Assembly: GCA_006227805.1 (NCBI GenBank)
Contig: SBFT01000115.1
Span: 1 to 7,045, forward strand
Origin: Paracoccaceae bacterium
GTDB lineage: Bacteria > Pseudomonadota > Alphaproteobacteria > Rhodobacterales > Rhodobacteraceae
Reading direction: 5' to 3'
Length of the DNA: 7,045 nucleotides
The translations under genes were made by a program, and so were the position numbers. This document shows, in pieces, positions 6,263 to 7,045 of the stretch. The notes beneath the pieces were generated by a model. That model made no database searches. It had not been told where the DNA came from and saw only the letters and a program-made list of their open reading frames with translations. Numbering within the stretch: the first letter of the stretch is position 1; every line of letters begins with the position of its first letter.

Positions 6263-7045
6263 GATGACCCGGTCCATCAGGTCGGTCAGCTGTTCGGCAT
6301 GGGTCTGCCAGGTGCAGTGCGTCCGGGCATGGGCCGCGCCCGCAGCCGCGATGCGCCGCCACCCGTCGCGCGGCCCCGTCAGCACGGGGCGCAGGGTCGC
6401 GACCAGGCTGTCGACCGAACGCGGCGCGACCAGGAACCCGGTCCTGCCGTGGTCGATGAACTGGGAGGGGCCTTCGCCCTGAACCCCGATCGTCAGCAAT
6501 CCCGTCGACATCGCCTCGAGATAGGCCACGCCGAAGGCCTCTCGGAAGGAGGGCAGCACGAAGACATCGGCCTCGGCCAGAAGCGCGAAGACCTGCGCAT
6601 TGGACCGGGCGCCCAGAAGTCGGATGCGCGCGTCCAGACCGGCGCGCGCCGCCTGCGCCTGCAGCGCGTCGCGCAACGGGCCATCCCCGACGACGCGGAG
6701 ACGCCAGTCGCCCGCGCCGTCAGCCGCAAGGCGCGCAAGCGCCGCGATCAGGAGATCGATGCCCTTGCCCTCCTGAAGGTTCGCCACGGTGATCAGCTCG
6801 ACCGGCGCGGTGTCCGGGTCGGGCGGGACGCGCATCCGCTCGGGCGCGTCGACACCGTTGCCGATGACCGCGAGATGATCCCCGCGCCCCGCCAGCAGCC
6901 CGGCATAGGCGCGCATCGGTTCGCCGACGATGACCAGCCGGTCGACCGCCGAAAGCGCCTTGCGGAACCTGTCGGACTGGCTGCCGGCGCTCAGATAGGC
7001 CCGGTTGGTGTTCTGACCATGCAGCACGGCGATGACGGGAAGGCC
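6245..7045 (-). CDS. Glycosyltransferase family 4, C-terminal part (start beyond base 7045)
   Basis: The frame is open to the window edge, giving 266 visible residues. GTG 7027-7025 could be called a start, but the in-frame codons before it read GLPVIA and join VLHGQN smoothly. That is an internal N-terminal-domain strand, so the true start lies outside. Visible motifs, numbered from the edge, are VIGNGVD (60-66), LITVANLQEGKGIDLLIAAL (84-103) with K94, LRVVGDGPLRDAL (116-128), RIRLLG (140-145), ADVFVLPSFREAF (158-170), the EX7E pair E169 and E177, and IDHGRTGFLV (197-206). These define a GT4 donor-binding domain with the usual spacing. By family it is a cytoplasmic sugar transferase acting on the polysaccharide repeat unit, with substrate unknown. 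Its stop overlaps the next glycosyltransferase by 4 bases, placing it in the same operon. Confidence 0.92.
   Translation of the reverse strand, partial: GLPVIAVLHGQNTNRAYLSAGSQSDRFRKALSAVDRLVIVGEPMRAYAGLLAGRGDHLAVIGNGVDAPERMRVPPDPDTAPVELITVANLQEGKGIDLLIAALARLAADGAGDWRLRVVGDGPLRDALQAQAARAGLDARIRLLGARSNAQVFALLAEADVFVLPSFREAFGVAYLEAMSTGLLTIGVQGEGPSQFIDHGRTGFLVAPRSVDSLVATLRPVLTGPRDGWRRIAAAGAAHARTHCTWQTHAEQLTDLMDRVIEGPPG

Noticed and set aside
5280..6482. Plus-strand open frame of 400 codons
   Set aside because: It is antisense to two glycosyltransferases with clear GT4 motifs, and its own translation has no protein-like features.
1..7045. Search for CRISPR repeats, insertion sequences, tRNA/rRNA, terminators and promoters
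   Set aside because: I saw no spaced direct repeats, transposase motifs, RNA gene signatures, hairpin-plus-T terminators or promoter-like spacing. There is hardly any non-coding sequence to hold them.

Overview
The window is very GC-rich. Its coding frames end mostly in G or C codons, and every gene I can support reads on the minus strand. The protein sequences look alphaproteobacterial, most likely Rhodobacteraceae-like (for example Paracoccus or relatives). That placement is an inference from composition and protein style, since no rRNA or other marker gene is present.

The content is one uninterrupted stretch of a cell-surface polysaccharide locus (exopolysaccharide, capsule or O-antigen). 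In transcription order, from high to low coordinates: a GT4 glycosyltransferase whose start lies beyond base 7045; a second GT4 glycosyltransferase (5112-6248); a polytopic O-antigen ligase/polymerase family protein (3832-5115); a WcaF-like hexapeptide-repeat O-acetyltransferase (3270-3803); a polysaccharide flippase of the Wzx/PST type (1706-3253); a third GT4 glycosyltransferase (558-1709); and a fourth GT4 glycosyltransferase (1-552) whose end lies beyond base 1. Genes overlap by 4 bases at three junctions and are separated by 5, 16 and 28 bases at the others. No promoter, terminator, RNA gene, mobile element or CRISPR array is visible, and no stretch over 30 bases lacks a gene. This is the interior of a single operon.

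The proposed pathway is as follows. An initiating sugar-phosphate transferase, not in the window, loads the first sugar on undecaprenyl phosphate. The four glycosyltransferases extend the repeat unit on the cytoplasmic face, and the acetyltransferase decorates it. The flippase turns it across the inner membrane, and the Wzy-like protein polymerises it (or ligates it) on the periplasmic side. Export and length-control genes (Wza/Wzc type) are also absent and would have to lie outside.

I found no defence system or other exotic machinery. The observations most worth a second look are: a seven-codon mini-ORF that links the acetyltransferase stop to the flippase start through two successive ATGA overlaps; an acetyltransferase that ends early, without the usual C-terminal tail of its family; and a seven-base G tract within a glycosyltransferase gene.
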